NCBI GenBank assembly: GCA_030490835.1
Contig: CM059977.1
Location: 12,304,765-12,368,764, forward strand
Source of the DNA: Annona cherimola
Taxonomy: Eukaryota > Streptophyta > Magnoliopsida > Magnoliales > Annonaceae
Length of the DNA: 64,000 nucleotides
Direction of reading: 5' to 3'
Under the pieces are notes generated by a model, which was given only the letters and a program-made list of their open reading frames with translations, was not told the DNA's origin and did no database searches. How positions within the stretch are numbered: position 1 is the first letter of the stretch; each line of letters opens with the position of its first letter. The translations under genes were made by a program, and so were the position numbers. Of this stretch, positions 36,586-49,025 are shown piece by piece.

Positions 36586-37205
36586 ACCAAGAAGGTTGGC
36601 CTCAACCCGCACCCGATATCATTACTTTTTGAGCGGATTTAACTCGGACCTGGAAACAGTTCGGCCCCGAATTCGAAACCCGATACCAGGTTTTTAAGAT
36701 TCGGACCGGGTGAGTTTTGAGTAAAACCCGCCCAACTTGTACCCGTAAGTGGTTGCTTGGGTAGGGTGTGCTGTCGTTTTACAATGCTGTGCCATATATA
36801 TATTTTTCAATGTAAATGAAACTAAAGGTTGAAAGTCACAAAATTGAGAAATTAAAGATCTGCGTTGACCATTAAGAAACTGATGGAAAAGAACATGTAA
36901 GATAGATGTGAGCTCTTGAATGCTGTGCAATATTTTGGCTAGTCTTATAATGGGAGAATTTCGGGGAGAGAGAGAGAGAGAGAGAGAGAGCGCTCTCGAA
37001 CACAATGCAATGCCTCGGCTAGTCTTACAATGTAAGAAATTCAGTGCGAGCTCTCGATGGCTAGTCTTTTTGTGGTGATTGCAACATCCAATTCAAAGAC
37101 TTAACCAGAACTCTTAACTCCATCGATACCCATTTCTTTCGACTTTGCTGTTCATGCTTTTGGGAGGCATCGCTGACGTTGCTGGGATTATCCTATCAAG
37201 AAGAA
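36586..37205. other. TE debris and (GA)n repeat
   Basis: Up to about 36750 the sequence keeps the ACCCG-type words of the neighbouring element, as if a second copy lay against it. A (GA)n run occupies 36965-36990. No gene is seen. Confidence 0.5.
36965..36990. repeat. (GA)n microsatellite
   Basis: Thirteen consecutive GA units. Confidence 0.9.
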
Positions 37206-37271
37206 GAGCCAGTCCTTTTTAAATAGATATTGATAGGTGAGCCAGTCCTTTTTAAATAGATATTGATAGGT
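37206..37271. repeat. 33-bp tandem duplication
   Basis: GAGCCAGTCCTTTTTAAATA at 37206 is repeated exactly at 37239, with the full 33-bp unit identical. Confidence 0.92.
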
Positions 37272-37400
37272 GTACAACTCTGGCCGAGTTGAGCCCAAAC
37301 TCAGCCCACCGAACTTTTAAGAAGTTTAATGTGCAGGCTTGCTTTTTATAAAGCCCGTATAAAAAACCCAATTTGTAAATAAAGTTAGTGTTAGGATTTA

Positions 37401-37483
37401 TGCAAATCCAAATTTGAGGAATCCAAACTCAATTTTAGTATTGCAAATCCAAATTTGAGGAATCTAAACTCAATTTTAGTATA
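37401..37483. repeat. 41-bp tandem duplication
   Basis: TGCAAATCCAAATTTGAGGA at 37401 and 37442. The two units differ by one visible base (AATCC versus AATCT). Confidence 0.9.
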
Positions 37484-37640
37484 TACAATCTAATTAATAT
37501 TTTTTGTATTTATTTATTTTATATTATTATATTATGTTGGCATAAATGTTTGTCATGTGAAAATTATTATTATATTATAAATATTTATATTTATGTTGGC
37601 ATAAGTAACTTATGGTATTTTTACTTGGATTATGATATAG

Positions 37641-37945
37641 TGCACCCAGGTATAAAAACCAATCTTTTATATTTAAAAGTTTTTTTTATATAACTGTTAA
37701 TCTAGATAAATTTAACATGTGTATTAATTTTTACCAAATTTGGAGACTTTAAGAATTTTTTGATTTTTTAAAATCAATGGAATTTTCATAATAAATTATG
37801 AAAATGCCACTGATTTTAAAAATAAAAAATAAAAAATAATTCAAAATTAGTAAAATTTGATACACATATTAAATACACTTAAATTAATAATTGTCTAAAA
37901 AATTATCGAAAAATAAAAAATAAGTGAAATGCACGAGAGTGCATT
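37641..37945. repeat. Core-palindrome family copy
   Basis: Fold-back structure. The left half has GTTAATCTAGATAAATTTAA and TTTTTACCAAATTTGGAGA, and the right half has the complementary AAATACACTTAAATTAATAA and TAGTAAAATTTGATACACA. The outer ends are TGCACCCAGG and ATGCACGAGAGTGCATT. Centre at about 37793. Confidence 0.75.
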
Positions 37946-38034
37946 GAGGTCAGTGCCATTTTTACCTATGCTTACATTTAGTCATACATTTATTAGTTTT
38001 CCTTCTCTATTTTTCTGAAAAAGATAGATTTTCT

Positions 38035-38067
38035 CTTATATTATATTATATTATATTATATTATATT
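38035..38067. repeat. (TTATA)n microsatellite
   Basis: Six or more pentanucleotide units in AT-rich intergenic DNA. Confidence 0.9.
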
Positions 38068-38723
38068 TAATTAGTTTATGTATTATTATTTTTTCTTAGA
38101 GAATTACTAATTTATAGCTATATGAAAATTTAAATTTATTGCTCTTAACTTATATGCAAAATTTGTAAACTCAAATTTCAAACCGAATTTAATTTACATA
38201 AATAGGATTAAAATTTAAATTTTATAAATAAAGTTAAAATTAAGATTAAGGCAGACTTGAGTTTTATCAACAGAGTTGCTCCTAATACCTCATCCGAGTA
38301 AAACTTGAACGTCATTTACCGAAGATCAATTGCACAAATATTAATAAACTTCATCAATTTATTGTGTAATTGAGAGCTATTCTACAAATTTACAAAGAAA
38401 TATTTTATTACGTCAGTTATTTGTAAAAAAGTATAAACAAATAAACTTTACATTATTTATAAAAATAAAAATTTTCCTTTGGCTTCCTTGATTCGCACCA
38501 CTTGTAGGATAAAAAAATACATAAGTAAGACAAATGTATTATATGCATTTAAGTTCCTAAGGGCAAAAATTTGTTACATGCAATCATAGGCTTAAAATTT
38601 TCATATAACGAAAAATACCTCCAAGAGCTACCTAACACATTTTCACCGAGAAAATGTGAGATCGAAAAGTGAGAAAGGGGGAAGGGAAGAAAGAAAACAT
38701 GTTTTGTTACCAAGCTAGGAAAA

Positions 38724-39230
38724 CGTTTGGTGTAAACGAAAACACCATTCGAATTAAAATTTTTAATTTAAAACTTTTTACTCTTCTCAATTATCTTAAT
38801 TTTTAATTATTTCTTCACATATTTATATAGAATTACTCTATTTTTCAATTATTTCTACATAAATATCCTTATAATTAACCTACCTATCTGAACTTAATTT
38901 TCTTTACTCATCATTACCCCTATATTACATTATTTCATATTATTTAAAAAACTTTTAGATCAAAATTTTTCATCAAAAGTTTTATACTTTCTAAAGAGAC
39001 AAAAAAACTTTTCAATTTAAAACATCTCACTTTTCAAACTACTTTATTTTTAATTATTTTTACCTCTTCTTATACAATCATCTTATATTTCAATCATTTT
39101 TACACAACTTCAAATATAACTAATTAATTTAATTTAATTTATTATTTATTATTACTCCAATCATATTACATCATTTTTTCTAATTCAAAAATTTTTAAAT
39201 CAAAAACTTATTTTATCACTTTGCCACTGG
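38724..39230 (+). mobile_element. Two head-to-tail copies of the MITE family
   Basis: Copy 1 (about 38724-39000) starts ACGTTTGGTGTAAACG and shows CATCAAAAGTTTTATACTTT near its end. Copy 2 (about 39001-39230) restarts with AACTTTTCAATTTAAAACAT and runs through the same landmarks in the same order. The inner termini are lost. Confidence 0.65.
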
Positions 39231-39330
39231 TGCATTAGCCAAATGATAGCTACGTTGACAGCAATACTTGCGGACATGAGTTCGATTGTGGGGACTGACA
39301 TTCTTCATTTATTGAAAATAAGAGCATCTT
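39230..39330 (+). mobile_element. Possible SINE/tRNA-derived head
   Basis: TTAGCCAAATGATAGC resembles a pol III A box, and about 45 bp later GAGTTCGATTGTGGGG resembles a B box. Order and spacing fit a tRNA-derived SINE head. No complete cloverleaf and no clear tail, so only a fragment. Confidence 0.35.
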
Positions 39331-40659
39331 CGGCAGCAATAGTCTCTCCATTAAAGTAGAAGTGTCCACCACATAAAGAAATTAGCCAGATTGTTTAATG
39401 TTTATTAGAATAATGTATAAACTATGTAAGAATGTCTTATAGCTTGATAGGAATACCAACTGAGATGATGGTAAAAATAGCTATGAAACAAATTTTTTCA
39501 CTTCCGGACGGATATGAGCGCATATAAGAGGATCAGAGCGACTAATAATTAATATATGATGATGATGAAGAAGAAGAAGCATTTATTCTCTTCTGGCCGA
39601 CAATGATATGAATGTTTGGACGGATTGCTGCAGCAGCAGCAGCGGCAGCAGCAGCGCCGCTAGGATAAGAAGCTGACTCATTGAATTGACGTCAATGAAG
39701 ATCCGTTCCAAGTTCAGAGTCCAGACATGAATCGACCCCGCCCCCTCTTTTAACTCTCGCCCATCTACCGTGGTTTTTTTTTTTTTTTTTTGGCGCCAGC
39801 AGCTGCACCACACTCAACTTTGACACATGTTATCTCATATCATAATCATAAAATAAAATCAAGCTCTTCACCTTCTCAGATCATAAAAAAAGAAAAGAAA
39901 AATTCCGAACCAGTTTTTTCATCTGTTTAAACAGCATCTGATTTTCATGACATGAATTGCTTTGAAATTGTGTTTGAATAAGCAGCAGCCAACCTATCGT
40001 ACTCTATAATTATATATTTTCAATAATTATATTTTAAAATAATATTGAATAAGGATCATTAATATTTGCCACAGTGATCAAATTTTATACATGTCGTCGT
40101 TCTTGGAATATTATTATCTGCGATTAGTGGGATCGACCTATTAAGATGAGTGGTCCATTTATTTCGGTGGAAGAGGAACTGTCCTAGTGAGATGTGAGGT
40201 TTAAATGCCTTCCATCTAATCATGTACGCACTGAGCGAGAATGAGATCTTGGTTCCTAGTTTTTGTTGCCGCATTTGGCGACCTCTTTTGTTTTATTGTT
40301 TGGTAGTGGCAAAGTGAAAGTATGGACCACCCAGCCAAGTAACTAAGGGACGTCCCCTCGCTCGGTTATTGTGATTTCTCTATTCATGATTCTCACATAA
40401 CACCTAGTTTCCTGAAATCATAATTACCTTACAATGTGGACGTGTGTATCATATTCTTTAGATGCATGCATTTACAACCATTAAATTTTAGTAATTAAGG
40501 GACACGAATTGCAGATAATTAACCTCCACGTTTTATGTATACGTCATCATCATTAATTCTGAATATATATGCGAAGAATAACCAGCAATAGATAAATGAT
40601 TAAACGCAATATTAACATGTACCCGTGGTCGACCTCCTTCAAGTGCTCCGGAACTGAGG
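39331..40659. other. Intergenic, no gene supported
   Basis: Contains a GAAGAAGAAG stretch and a CAGCAG/GCAGCAG cluster at 39625-39660, then a T-run at 39774-39791. The minus-strand frame at 39583-39813 is low-complexity. The remainder is AT-rich with no recognised feature. Confidence 0.45.
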
Positions 40660-40975
40660 TGGTTAAATGTACCCAGAGGTATATTTAACCTATTTTTAAT
40701 TTTTTTATATAACTATTAATTTAAGTGTATTTAACGTGTATATCAAGTTTTACCATTTTAGATATTTATAATTTTTTTTGAATTACTAAAAATACCATTG
40801 AATTTTAAATTTTTTTTTAAAATCTACAAATTTCGAAATATTATAAAATTTGATACACATGTTAAATATACTTAGATTAACAGTTTTATAAAAAAATTTT
40901 AAAAATAAATTTTTTAAAAAATAAAGTTTTGTAACGGAATGTACGGAAGCTAACTGTACCCAGGCGCACAAGAAG
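40660..40975. repeat. Core-palindrome family copy
   Basis: Left half TTAATTTAAGTGTATTTAAC and right half GTTAAATATACTTAGATTAA are near reverse complements about the centre near 40810. The outer arms contain AATGTACCCAGAGG and CTGTACCCAGGCG. Confidence 0.7.
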
Positions 40976-41094
40976 GACCTACTCAAGAAATGGGCTGCTA
41001 TCAAGATCCAAGACAAGAATATGGGTTGATTGCATCACTGATAACACTAGATTGTAGATAATTAAGGAGAAATAGCTACCTAGCCGGCTAGAGG

Positions 41095-41112
41095 ATATAT
41101 ATATATATATAT
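41095..41112. repeat. (AT)n microsatellite
   Basis: A short uninterrupted AT run. Confidence 0.8.
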
Positions 41113-41565
41113 TCAGGTGCAGTGCTGCTGAAATCGGCCCCAAAATGATAATTAAATTATAATCTACTTTACTCATTGTATTTTAAATAATATATTATAT
41201 TACCATATCAATTTTCATCTCAATCAGATATGTGTATGGACCTATATGAAAATCGTATAAATCTAATGTAATAAAATAGTTTGATATAAATAACAACTTT
41301 AAAATAGTTTTTTCAACATCTAAACCATCTAAAGCATGATTTATATATAGATGGAGAGCTCATATCCGATGCATGGGATATCCATTAAATGCCAAAGCCC
41401 GAATCCTGGACGTTCGTTTTGACGTGAATGTTGCAGTCCGTTGGATAAGTTTATGAGAGATTTGCAAAAAGATCCTCGCAAATGAGCTGACAGCATGGCA
41501 CCATTTTTGCTCACAACCGTTGCACACTTGTCGAGAACACAAATGAGAGAGGGGTCGGAAATAAA

Positions 41566-42062
41566 GGTGTCAATGGTCATGGTTAACCCATCCTACCCAT
41601 TTATAAATGAGTTTGGATTGAGATTTTTGAATAAATGAGTTATGATTCGTCAACCCGTTTAACCATTTAATTAAATAAACAGATTAGGATTGAGATTTTA
41701 TAACCTGTCAACCAGTTTATAACCAATTTAACCCATATAACTTATTCAACCTATTTAATCCGTTTCAACCTATTTAACTCATTTAACTTATCAAAGTTAT
41801 ATATATAAATGTAAACCATGTGATTATTTTTCTTCTCTAAGTCTTCCTCCCGTCACCTAATTTTTATTTTTTGGTTGTTGCTCTAATTTTATTTTCATGT
41901 TACTGTCTTATTTCAATTTCTACTCAGCTGAAAACATCCTCTCATCTCTCATTGCGAGATCATCATCTACTAAAGCCTAGACTTTCAGGTCGTTTATTAT
42001 ACAACTCGTTAACAACTCGCTAACCCGTTTATTAAATGGGTTGTAAATGAGTTAGTTGACAA
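41566..42062. mobile_element. Second copy of the GTGTCAA-end TE family
   Basis: GGTGTCAATGG at the left and GTTAGTTGACA at the right, with many AACCCGTTTA/AACTCGTTA words and GAGATTTTTGAATAAATGAG between. Shares vocabulary with 20632-21174. Ends are approximate. Confidence 0.45.
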
Positions 42063-43880
42063 TGACCATGCTGCATGCTTTTGCAAGCGATTTCCAGCAG
42101 CCACAAGATGATGATAGTAGATGTGGGTCGATGATGGAAACAACATTGTAGTCTTGTAGATAGCTCCGTCCTTGGAAGCCATGAAGCGCGAGCTCATATG
42201 ATGTGCAAGTGAGGTAATAATGGGCATAGGTGAGCTTCTGAGATGGCTGCAATTTTTTGATGGAAACACAAAGGTATTTTAGGAAACTAAATAATTCACT
42301 AACGTCCTTTTTACCTTTTATGAGACAGAAACCGTTAATATGGAATTATATGTAATTTCGATGAAACTATATGAGATAATATGTAATTTATGAAACTATG
42401 TAGGTATATCTACAATTTTAGTTAAACTAGGGGTATATCTACAATTTTAGTTAAACTAGGTGAGTATATATGCAAATTAACTAAAGTTATATAAGTTTTC
42501 AGTATTCCCCAAATAGCCCTTAATACTTTATACAATATTTATCTATGTACGAATCATATCTTAGATAGTTTACATATTAAAAAAATAACTTTAGAATTGT
42601 CATTTATATTAAATTATTTTATTACGTTGATTGTGTACCATTTTTAGATGATGCCCATTACACATATTCAATTTGGATGAAATTGAAGTGCTAATAAAAA
42701 AACAATTCTAAGTATAATGAGTAGAATATATATATATAATATATATATTTTACGATCACGTGGAACCTATTTTGATGTGAATGCACTATAAATTATTGTG
42801 CATTTACGTTTATTGGAATATGTGATCAAGTAAAGATTATGATATTGTTAGCTAACCCAGCTCCTCTATCCTCCTAGCCTAGGAGCATGTATGTATATAT
42901 TAATTTTTTTTAACAAAAATATAGACTTGCACGTATTTAATTCATATACCACTTTTATAATTTTTAGCTATATGTGTATATTTTAAAATTTTTAAATTGA
43001 CAATTTTTATGGTGAAATTTACTTCAATACTCTCAGGAATTGTTATTTTCTAAAATTTAGTAAAAAAATATGTCCAAAAGTTATAAAATCTGCCATATAA
43101 CTAAAATACAAATGGGCCTGTATTTGCATGGAAAAAAAACCTGTATAGTCAAGGTAACAGGATCCTAATCCTCCGTAATGGATACGTGTTGGGGAACGGG
43201 GGAAAGAAAATTTGCCTTTCTCCGTACATTTCCCCACCTTTCAAATGTCATTTATTATCTTAATTCTCTGATTATTTTACTTTATCTCATTATTACGAGT
43301 ACACATGTCAATCGGTTTTTGGTATCTTTTCACTAAACAACCTCAATCATTTTGTTTTTAATTTCACTTTATCAAGCTCTATAATGACCTTATCTTATCC
43401 TATAATTTTTTCATTTTGTATACTTTTTTCTGTAATTTTTTTCACTTTTGTTTTGCTCCACATATGAATCTGGTGAAGTTGATCAAGTCTATCAGCAACT
43501 TAATTAATTATAATGTTATTGTTACTAGAGGAATGCCATAATTTGTTATGTATAAATTAAGAGTTCGTTTTGACTGGAATATCAAAATATTTGTTAGAAA
43601 GACGAGGCTTTTCCGAAATATACCTGTCACGTTTTAATCCTGGTCCTAAGTATATTTACTAAGCCCACGTTTATTTACAACAAAAATTTTCCAATCTAAA
43701 ATTTTTCATATTTTATAATTCTCTTATTTGTAATTAATTCTGCACATTTTCTTTTGTAATTACCACACTTTATAATTATTTCTATGTAACTACCTATATA
43801 AGTAATATATACTTTAACTTTATTTTCTTTGCTCTTCATTATTATTCATATTATATCATATTATGTTTTCTATTTTTAAA
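42063..43880. other. AT-rich TE remnants, no gene supported
   Basis: Holds a short tandem repeat (TATATCTACAATTTTAGTTA, two units, about 42405-42460), an (AT)n-rich patch near 42728-42750 and a MITE-family copy at about 43661-43875 (AATTTTCCAATCTAAAATTT, TTTAACTTTATTTTC). No coding region. Confidence 0.5.
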
Positions 43881-44297
43881 GGTTTAATTTCAAATATATC
43901 TACTAAGTTTAAAAACTTTCATAGATACCTACTAAATATTTTATTAATTTCAAATATATCCGGTATACAGTTTGGAACGTTTAATAGTTTTAAAATCCTA
44001 AAATACGCTTGATTAATTTAACATCTATTGTCATTGGTGTCATATCAAGATCGTCAAAAACTTATTCTGCCTAGCTTCTCTTTCAAGTTAAATGAGTTTC
44101 TATCACATCGTTCAACTTTTGTTATAATAAATAACTAAAATTATTAAATAATAAGAGCATTTTAGACCATTTCCTATAATAAATAACAATGAGTTTTAAT
44201 TGTGCTTGACGAAATGGGTATAGATTAAATTTCACTCATACTTAATGGGTATATGTGAAAGTTCTCAAACTTAGTAGATATTTTTATAAGAAAGTTT
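43881..44297. mobile_element. TIR element with CTACTAAGTTT-type ends
   Basis: The left end has AAATATATCTACTAAGTTTA and the right end has CAAACTTAGTAGATATTTTT, inverted with respect to each other. About 410 bp and non-coding. Related terminal words recur at 45.9 and 47.2 kb. Confidence 0.5.
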
Positions 44298-45932
44298 CAT
44301 TTCAATCAAGTATGTTTATGGGTCACATTTATTAAAAAATATATTCATTTGTAAATTATGAAAAAATGCTAAAATATCAATTTTAAAATAATATTTTCAA
44401 CTTCTAAACCGTTCAAAATATCATTTTATGAAGTATTATTATATTTTAATACAGTGTAAATAGATCTAAGTATTTTTCGTAATTTGCAATTTGGACTCCT
44501 AAATAACCAAATGATATTAAATATGAATAGATTGAATTTTTCATTAAGAATCAAAATCTTAAATTTTAAAAGAGTTATATGGATCCGCTTCTATGTAACC
44601 AAGTTAAATGGAAGAGCAACTATTTTTATAATTAATGATAAATATAGTAGGTATATTTAAAATTATGGTACAAAAAGTTGTTATCTAAATTTTTTTTCGT
44701 TTCTTAGACACATCCAAAATTTCTAAAATTCTCCATACAACCGCTGCATTTACCTTCTCATTCTGTCACCCACCTTTTGGTAAATTAAAAGGAGTCCATT
44801 AATCTGTCGTTAAATTTTTGTGATGCACAAATTACGATCCCTGGTATAAAATAATAAAAAATAAATTATCGAATTGCCATCCTCTGGCAATGGTTGAATG
44901 CCGGCGATAGTCGCTTGAACCTAACAATCATTGGGATTTCCATGGCTGAAGGGAATGGTGATGGCGGTCAGCTCAGGCTTTATTTTCACGAGGGAGGCTG
45001 TAGCAGGGAATTGAGGCAGGTGAGTCGCCTGCGGCTGGAGAAGATGGGCTGGTGACAGCAAGCGGCCGCAGATGGGGAAGACGATTAACGATTTAGATCT
45101 ACAAAGTCGGCATCGATGTTAGTTGTTGTTCGAGCTGGAGAAGATGGCATGTAGAGGCGTGTAACGGTTGTTCACGCAGGATGCAGACAATCAAAACCAT
45201 AAGGTTCGGCTTGCTGTAATCATTACTAGTGCTGGAATGAGGGCGGATCGTTGATGGATTTTTCGCCGGCTTGGATGCGACATGCAATCTGCCACGGCTT
45301 TAGCAGCAGCGTGCCTGCGGTCAATCGAGGATTTTTTTTTTTTTTTTTTTTTTTTTCCGCAGAATCTTGGTGAAAGATGTTTGGAGGCGTCTGCTGGCGT
45401 TAGATCTGAGAAGAAGACGAAGCTGCCGCCGGAGGTGAAACGGTTGCTGTCGGTTTAGGATCTAGAAAGGGCCGCATGGTAACCATTGCTGCTGGATTTT
45501 GCAAAGAGAACGATGCCTCGGACGGTGGCTGTCTGGCTGATGGGTTGAAAACCGGGGTAGTCATGAACCGAGCTTCGGTGGAAGGTAGATTATGGAAATG
45601 CTCTAGCAGTACGACTCAATCTGTACACGTGCAGGCTCGAGTGCTTATTATCCAATCTTTATGTCATCGAGGGGCCTTTAGTCACGTCAGAGACGAAATG
45701 GAAATTTTTAAGATTAAAGGTAAATGGTAAATAAATTTGGAATTTTAGAAGCAAAGTAGATATTTTTAAAAATTTAAAATTAAGATTAAACGGAATGGGT
45801 CCGATTAGGATAAGCTTAAGAAAATGAAAAAAGTAAGTATTTTAGAAAGAAACGGGAGAAAAATAATAAATAATGATAAAACGAATATTTTTGAATAAGG
45901 AAAAGACAAATGAAGACACAACAATATTAATA
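44298..45932. other. TE remnant followed by a GC-rich island
   Basis: The first 320 bp resemble the family at 54886-55434 (CGCTTCTATGTAACC near 44588). From about 44880 to 45700 the sequence becomes GC-rich (GCCGGCG, GCGGCCGC, CCGCCGGAGG) with a long T-run at 45332-45356. Frames are short in every phase and I recognise no protein. Possibly captured host sequence inside a transposon. Confidence 0.4.
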
Positions 45933-47244
45933 AGAGCTTTCTTAAATATATCTATTTTGTTTGAACTTAACTTCAAATACACTTATTACATTGAGGTATG
46001 ATATATTTTAGGTTTAATTTTTTACATACCTAAAATACCACTAGTACGCTTCATAAAAAAAAAACCCCCAGTACATAGATGCACCCTCGGAAACATCAAA
46101 CACCAATGTACGGTGCTCCAACTAAAATAGAAGAAACTATGGCTGTCATCATTGGCTAACCAATAAGAACCACCCTCCCTTTCTTTTCTGACAAATCCAC
46201 CTCTGTTCTAGTCAACAGATCTCTATATGAACATCTGTAGCTCCGTCTTCTACGATTTTGCTATGAAAGCTAGCATTAACAATGCCTCTACTGTCCTTCA
46301 AGCAGGACAACCATTGTCACTGATAGCAGGCTGACTACGCATGTCACCATAACTGCTAAATTCATTAACCTTCATTGATTGCAGCAAGCAGTAGTTTTTT
46401 CACCAATTAGCTCTAACAGAATCGATAACTCCTCCTTTTCAAAAAGAATCCAACTATTGTTTTCTGTCTTCTAAGCGTTGGTAGCAAGAGCAGAGCAAGG
46501 ACCCATTTTCCCAAATCACCAAATCCAGCAACGCACAAGACTAGTATATCTCTGCAAACTAATTCATAGGTAGCTATTAAACATAGCCTTCTTTAACGAA
46601 ATTAGTCCTCTTTATTTCACTGCCAAGAAAAAATTTCAGGAGGAAGACAACCAGGTCAAACTTAGCGTAGCTCGCGAGAGTGTATGCAACTTCACTACTC
46701 GTCGACAGCATTGGACGGATATGGGAAAGGAATCAATGGCGAGACAGGAGAGGAAATACGGGGGAAGGAGGAAGAGAGACGATGAGGAAGATGGCATGGT
46801 TGGACATAGCGGAGCTCTCGGTAGCATGCGTAGCTTCACCATGAGTTAGTAACACCGAACGGAGACAGAGATGGAATCAACCACTCGTTAGCAGTGTACA
46901 AAGGTGGATGAAATCAATAGCGAACCATAGTTGCCTACGCCGGACATAGACTCAGACAGAGAAGGAGGTGGATGAAATTAGGGATTTGGTCACAGTTGAA
47001 GCAAATTAAGGATTTGGGAAGACGGACGTAGCTCAGATAGGTCGTTTACTCCTTACAGTTTAGCCTTATATCACGGGTATCTTAATAGTTTTACTTATTT
47101 TCTGACATTGTTTGCTTACTTCTGTGATAGTGTAAGCATATATGGAATTATGTGCAAATATATTAGATATATCTAAAATTTTTAAACTTAGTAAATATAT
47201 TTGAAATTATGTTTAAACATAATAAATATATTGCAAAAAGCCCT
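45933..47244. mobile_element. Large TIR element enclosing gene-like GC-richer sequence (Mutator/Pack-MULE-like)
   Basis: The left end AGAGCTTTCTTAAATATATC and the right end GCAAAAAGCCCT, with AAACTTAGTAAATATATTTG inside it, are imperfect inverted repeats tens of bp long. The 1.3-kb interior at about 46080-47060 is non-AT-rich and has an imperfect internal duplication (AGCGTAGCTCGCGAGAG / AGCGGAGCTCTCGGTAG). No transposase. The class is inferred from the long TIRs. Confidence 0.45.
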
Positions 47245-48628
47245 ATCGATAAAGAGAAGGTAGAATTATTCAACTTGTTTGAGTTATATTGGATTACAAT
47301 GAAGACCATACTCCCATCGTCATTTGGAGTCAGAATCAATATTCAGGCATCCACATGTCATACCACTAGGCTATGATTTAATTAACAGTAGTTAATTTTT
47401 TTTTTTAAAGATAAAGAATTGTTAAATTAATTGCGTGTGATGGAAGGCAAATATCTATGTAAGCTAATCGATAACGTAGTTCAATTAACAAAAATTCGTA
47501 CGAATCTAAGAAAATCAAAGAAAATATTAAGGTTTGATCTGACATTTTCCATAGTTTGACGTGGCGTCGGCTTGGAGAAGCTTTATTTAATTTTCAATTA
47601 ATTTTTCGAATTATTGTAGCCACACAAGTTCTTGGGAATTTGAGGCTTGTCTTCCATCATGCTTGGTCATCAATTGTCAATTGCTTCCACGTTTTAACTT
47701 TTAGTCATGTTTAAATGTTGGTGTATCATGAGTCATCTGATTCTTCGGGGTGGCTGCCAGCTTGGCTTGCCTCATCGATCGGGTCTGCTTTAGCAACGAT
47801 AACCTGCAAAGATACATCCCATCATGTGTACATTTGCTCCAAACAATACGCATGACTAGGTCATGACTTTTTTTAATCAACAAACATGGGAACTACAATC
47901 AAATAATTCCAACCGAAAGTGGGTGTATTACGAAATAAATTAGGAATTTTGTTTCAAAGTAATCCTTAGCTCAAAGTCCGTCAGGGTCTCTGACAAGAAC
48001 CAACGTTTAATTTAACCTATCAAACTTCGTCCAGCAAGTTATAAAATCAAGTGGAGAAAGATACAAGGGATATCATGCACAGATCCATTTCTAGTTTTGA
48101 TTGTATTTAGGTAGACAAAAAAGTGTGGACAAAGTTGATATTAATACGGGTATTTTTGCAACAAAGTCTGTAATGAAGTTATTTTTTGAATATCACTATA
48201 TCGTTATATAAGTAAATTTGCACAACTATAAAAAGATGGGGAAAGATTGGATAATGGGCGTCCTTGGGATGGGATCTAACTCCCAATAACAACTGCGGAT
48301 CAATTCAACTGGTAACTTATGCGCACTTCTATGGGTCATTTTCAAGTGATGTTAGTGTTATTCCTGGTGTCTACTTTTTCCACTGTCGCTAATGTTGGAA
48401 TGATCAGTGGAAGTTTTCTAATTCACATTTCTAAGTTCTAACTAGGCTGCGCTTTCTAATAATTAAATTGGATCTTGATGCAAATATTAAAGACGGATAT
48501 GAAAAAGTAGCAAATTATTGTTTTTATATTTCTCTGTCATAATAGTACTTGTTATGGTCCCCCATCTCCGGCTATTTTTAATTTCTTTTGGAAAAAATTT
48601 GCTTGACATTCACATACTGGCCAAAGCA
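47245..48628. other. Intergenic, no gene supported
   Basis: Moderate AT content with no recognised repeat or domain. The only frames are of about 60 codons and lack family features. Confidence 0.45.
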
Positions 48629-49025
48629 GGGGTTCTAGTCGTATGCTCCTGTGAGCATATAGCGCTCAACGCTCCCGGCCGCATACACTCATTTTGTTAT
48701 TTTTTTTGAATTTTTTTAATAAAACTGTTAATTTAAGTATATTTAACATCTGTATCAATTTTTACCATTTTTGGAGTATTTTATATATTTATTTTTTATT
48801 TTTGAAAATCAGTGGCATTTTAGTAATTTTAAATTACCTAAAATGCCAATGATTTTCAAAAAGAAAAAATAAATATTTAAAATAATTAAAAAATGGTAAA
48901 AATTTATACATATATTAAATACACCTAGATTAACAATCTTGTAAAAAATTTTCAGAAAAAATGGGTGAATGCACCCAGGAGCATTGAGCGCTGTATGCTC
49001 CCAGGAACATACTACTAGCATCCCC
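48629..49025. repeat. Core-palindrome family copy with long GC-containing arms
   Basis: Nearly full-length inverted repeat of 397 bp. The outer arms GGGGTTCTAGTCGTATGCTC (left) and GTATGCTCCCAGGAACATAC...CATCCCC (right) fold back, and each contains its own small hairpin (TATGCTCCTGTGAGCATA). The inner arms are the shared core (TTAATTTAAGTATATTTAAC, TTTTTACCATTTTTGGAG and complements). Confidence 0.85.

Noticed and set aside
44900..45730. Protein-coding gene in the GC-rich island
   Set aside because: Frames are short in every phase, with no splice-compatible conserved domain.
37641..49025. CRISPR or phage-like repeat array
   Set aside because: Spacing is irregular, the repeats are palindromic transposon-type units, and the genome is a plant's.
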